From Megaleporinus macrocephalus (lineage: Eukaryota > Chordata > Actinopteri > Characiformes > Anostomidae): 64,000 nucleotides of DNA. The translations under genes were made by a program, and so were the position numbers. The notes beneath the pieces are model-generated. The model did no database searches and was not told where the DNA came from. It saw nothing but the letters and a program-made list of their open reading frames with translations. Positions within the stretch are counted from its first letter, which is position 1. Each line of letters begins with the position of its first letter. The DNA lies in assembly GCA_021613375.1 (NCBI GenBank), contig CM038705.1, positions 5,984,864-6,048,863 on the forward strand, written 5' to 3'. Shown one piece after another: positions 61,163 to 64,000 of the stretch.

Positions 61163-61855
61163 CTGAAATCACAGCACAGTTTAGAGCTCTGCAGCGCCAC
61201 CTATAGGATGACCCTCCACCAGCGCTCACCATCCTGGTTGGTTTCTGCCTCATCGAGCTGAGACCTGATTGGTCAGAATGGTGGACAGGTCTGCAGCTAA
61301 CCTAAGCGAGCTGATCTGGGAATGAGGATCTGTAAATCTGTTGGGCTGACGGGTCGGGACAGATTGCAAAGTGACCCGTAGGCTGTTCTGACCGCTGTCA
61401 GAGAGACAAACGAGTGTGAGAGCGGCGGCTCTGAGAGACGTGTGAAATATTTGCCTTTAAAGTCACTTCAGGATGAAGGGTCTCGCGTAGACGCCTCGGT
61501 TTCAGCCGGAGGAGAACACGGCTCTCGGAGCGGAACGGCAGATCACGCCATCCATCAACACCGTAACTGAGTTTTGTCCCTTGCAGCACGTTCACAGATT
61601 GAGTTTTAATCCCTGTCTGCTGTAAGTGTGTCGTGCGGTGGATCATCGCGGAGCTGAGAGCCGAGAACAGAACACGGTCTCACCCGGAACTCAGTGAACG
61701 TCTATGAAAGCCGTATTTCTGTAGAAAACAGAGCTCTTCAGTTATAGCTGTGTATAAATGAAGCTACAAGGTTTGTTGGTGGAGGAAAGGGGCTCTAGGG
61801 GTCACAAACAGACACTGGGCACCTTCTCTATTCATAAAAGGAAAGCAGGGTAACA
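61163..61855. other. Intron sequence without recognised feature
   Basis: CpG-containing, no vWA exon found on the minus strand. The reading frame at 61398-61646 has no recognisable domain. Confidence 0.4.
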
Positions 61856-61856
61856 T

Positions 61857-63020
61857 TTGGAAAATTGTCCCCACCAATATTAAGGTTTAAAGAATTGTCA
61901 ATACCAATATTTTAGATTTTAGGAATTGTCCCTACTAATATGTTGGGTTTAAAGAATCCTCCCTATCAATATTTTGAGTTTAAAGAATTGTCCCCAGTAA
62001 TATTTTAGGTTTAAAGAATTGTCCTTACCAGTATTTTGGGTTTGAAGATTTGTCCCTATCAATATTTGGGTTTAAAGAATCCTCCCTATCAATATTTTGG
62101 GTTTGAACAATTGTCCCTATCAATAGTTTGGCTTTAAAGAATTGACCCCACCAATATTTGTGTTTGAAGAATTGACACTACCAATATTTTGGTTTAAAGA
62201 ACTGTCCCTACAAATATTTTGGGTTTTAAGAACTGTCCCCACCAATATTTTGGGTTTAAACAATTGTCCCTACTAATATTTTGGGTTTAAAGAATCCTCC
62301 CTATCAATATTTTGGGTTTAAAGAATTGTCCCCACCAATATTTGGGTTTTAAGAACTGACCCTACCAATATTTTGGTGTAAAGAACTGTCCCTACCAATA
62401 TTTTGGGTTTTAAGAATTGTCCCCACCAATATTTTGGGTTTTAAGAACTGTCGCTGCCAATATTTTGGGTTTTAAGAACTGTCCCTGCCACTATTTTGGG
62501 TTTAAAGAACTGTCCCTACAAATATTTTGGTTTAAGGAACTGTCCTTACCAATATTTTGGTTTAAGGAACTGTCCTTACCAATATTTCGGGTTTTAAGAA
62601 CTGTCCCCACCAATATTTTGGGTTTAAATAAATGTCCCCACCAATATTTGGGTTTGAAGAATTGACCCTACCAATATTTTGGTTTAAAGAACTGTCCCTA
62701 CCAATATTTTGGGTTTAAAGAATTGTCCCCACCAATATTTTGGGTTTAAGGAACTGACCCTACCAATATTTGGGTTTAAAGAATTGTCCTTATTAATATT
62801 TTTGATTTGAAGAACTGACCCCACCAATATTTGGGTTTAAAGAATTGTCCCTACTAATATTTTGGGTTTCAAGAATCGACCCCACCAATATTTGGGTTTA
62901 AAGAATTGTCCCTACTAATATTTTGGGTTTCAAGAATTGTCCCTACCAATATTTTGGGTTTAAAGAATCGACCCCACCAATATTTGGGTTTGAAGAACTG
63001 ACCCTACTAATATTTTAACC
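61857..63020. repeat. 31-bp minisatellite, about 37 copies
   Basis: The unit is AAGAATTGTCCCCACCAATA followed by TTTTGGGTTTA, with length variants of 29-32 bp and moderate divergence. Confidence 0.94.
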
Positions 63021-64000
63021 AACTGGTTCACCTTTTATTTGCGGCATCAGCTGCTTTTTCACCTCCCAGACCGTAACTAAATAGGTAATATATTCCTATT
63101 CCTAAATATTAGGTGTACCCAAACTTCTGACTTACTTTTGATAGCGTATATCATTAAATCATTTCCACAACTTCTCCCACCAGCGTTGTGTAAAACTCCA
63201 GTCTGTCTCATCTGAACATCTGAGTGGACCAGCTGGTGGACAGTCAGGTTTCCAAACTCTAAATGAGGTTCCAGTCAGAACTGAGGTTCTAAAAAGCTGA
63301 AACGTTTCTACTAACTCCTCTTCAAAAGCGCTGGGAGGTGAAGAAGCGTGGCGGGACGAGCTGTAAACACTGCTCAGTGAGGAGGAGGAGGAGGAGACTT
63401 CCAGGAAAACCCTCATCATCCTCCTTCTGTCGCTGCAGAGCTTCTCAATAGTGAGCCTTCTCTTTAAATCAGGCCTCAATCTCACACCTGCTCTACTCCA
63501 CCTCAGCGAGGCCGCACACCGAGCATCTTCTGCATTCCCCTCGTCCTCCTCCCCTCGTCCTCCTCCCCGTCCTCACACGAGGGGTGAGAGGGGATTAGCA
63601 CTAATACTCACTCACAGATCTCGAAGCTGCCATGTTTGCAGCCTCGATGTTCAACACCAGCAAACGAAACTCGACAGTGAGCAGCAGTGCTGGAGAGCAC
63701 CTTCATGCTCCTCCACACTCAGGTTGCTATCACGGCTCCAGCTCACCCCCATAAACTTCGTGAAGACGTTTGAGAGATACTGTCCCATTGCGCAATGAAT
63801 GGACCAATAGAAATGCCCCGATTCTCACTTTCAATACAATTCCTTTACATTAAAGGGCCCATATGCTACATTTTTTGCATTTTTTTGTTTTAGGAAACTT
63901 ACAACATTGTGAGGTTTCCTGGATCAAACGTAACCACACTTCACTTCCACGCACCCGTTTCCCAACATTTATCCTTTAGATTGACGTCAACTCTTTTTTT
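63021..64000. other. Intron sequence; no exon recognised
   Basis: Contains an isolated Tc1/mariner-type terminus near 63110-63150, a diverged copy of the 8450-type dispersed repeat at 63790-63850, and from 63853 (AAAGGGCCCATATGCTACAT) the start of another common fish repeat. I searched for the preceding vWA exon and did not find it. Confidence 0.45.

Overview
This is intronic-rich vertebrate DNA, almost certainly from a teleost fish. One gene is recognisable: the minus-strand collagen type XIV alpha-1 gene (col14a1). I read 17 coding exons (1,551 nt, 517 codons, about 2.4% of the window) running from about 61.2 kb down to 74 bp. All have GT-AG splice sites and matching phases. They encode, in order, the second half of the last von Willebrand A domain (exons at 61019, 59814, 58968), the TSPN/laminin-G-like domain (56522, 53404, 52864, 38895, 35429), the Cys-rich linker into the COL2 triple helix (32754), seven Gly-X-Y exons (25326 to 637) and the start of the NC2 region (74). 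The gene continues beyond both ends: the upstream vWA exons lie past 64000, and the rest of NC2, COL1 and NC1 lie before position 1. Residue strings such as [72 protein letters not shown] and RQVCEQLIQ identify collagen XIV rather than XII, XX, XXI or XXII. I cannot tell whether this is the a or b paralogue.

The rest is repeats. By my estimate about 45% of the window is tandem arrays. Nearly every intron has its own minisatellite family, with units of 15, 21, 27, 29, 30, 31, 34, 36, 45, 57, 60, 72, 104, about 120 and about 165 bp, plus a 1.7-kb GAGT-type tetranucleotide array and eight or so long (TA)n tracts. Many units are multiples of 3 bp without stop codons. They create long spurious reading frames (up to 496 codons) that are not genes. 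Transposon remnants fill much of the remainder: several Tc1/mariner elements (3.1, 23.5, 43.4, 46.5 and 57.4 kb), a hAT-type element with a perfect 8-bp target duplication (36.6 kb), a piggyBac-type MITE nested in a Tc1 element (24.2 kb), an L1 reverse-transcriptase relic split by a MITE (45.2 kb), three copies of another MITE (22.1, 44.7, 48.2 kb) and LINE/SINE-type 3' tails (30.7, 47.2, 50.3, 50.8 kb).

The most interesting structure is at 55.5-56.7 kb. A 27-bp minisatellite of about 36 copies is an amplification of the exon-intron junction of a TSPN exon, so each unit carries a copy of the 5' splice site and a pyrimidine tract ending in CACAG. Because 27 bp is nine codons, use of the nearest displaced donors would keep the reading frame. 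Two other arrays can be traced to seeds inside transposons: the 45-bp array at 0.8-2.3 kb to a Tc1-like element, and the 36-bp array at 19.8-21.1 kb to an internal stretch of a non-autonomous element. A 15-bp array 31 bp from another splice donor is open in the exon's frame for about 380 codons. Together these make this locus a record of how minisatellites start and spread in introns of an extracellular-matrix gene.

The dispersed repeat families suggest an otophysan fish (characin, catfish or carp relatives), but the species cannot be fixed from sequence alone. No tRNA, rRNA, CRISPR array or second protein-coding host gene was seen.
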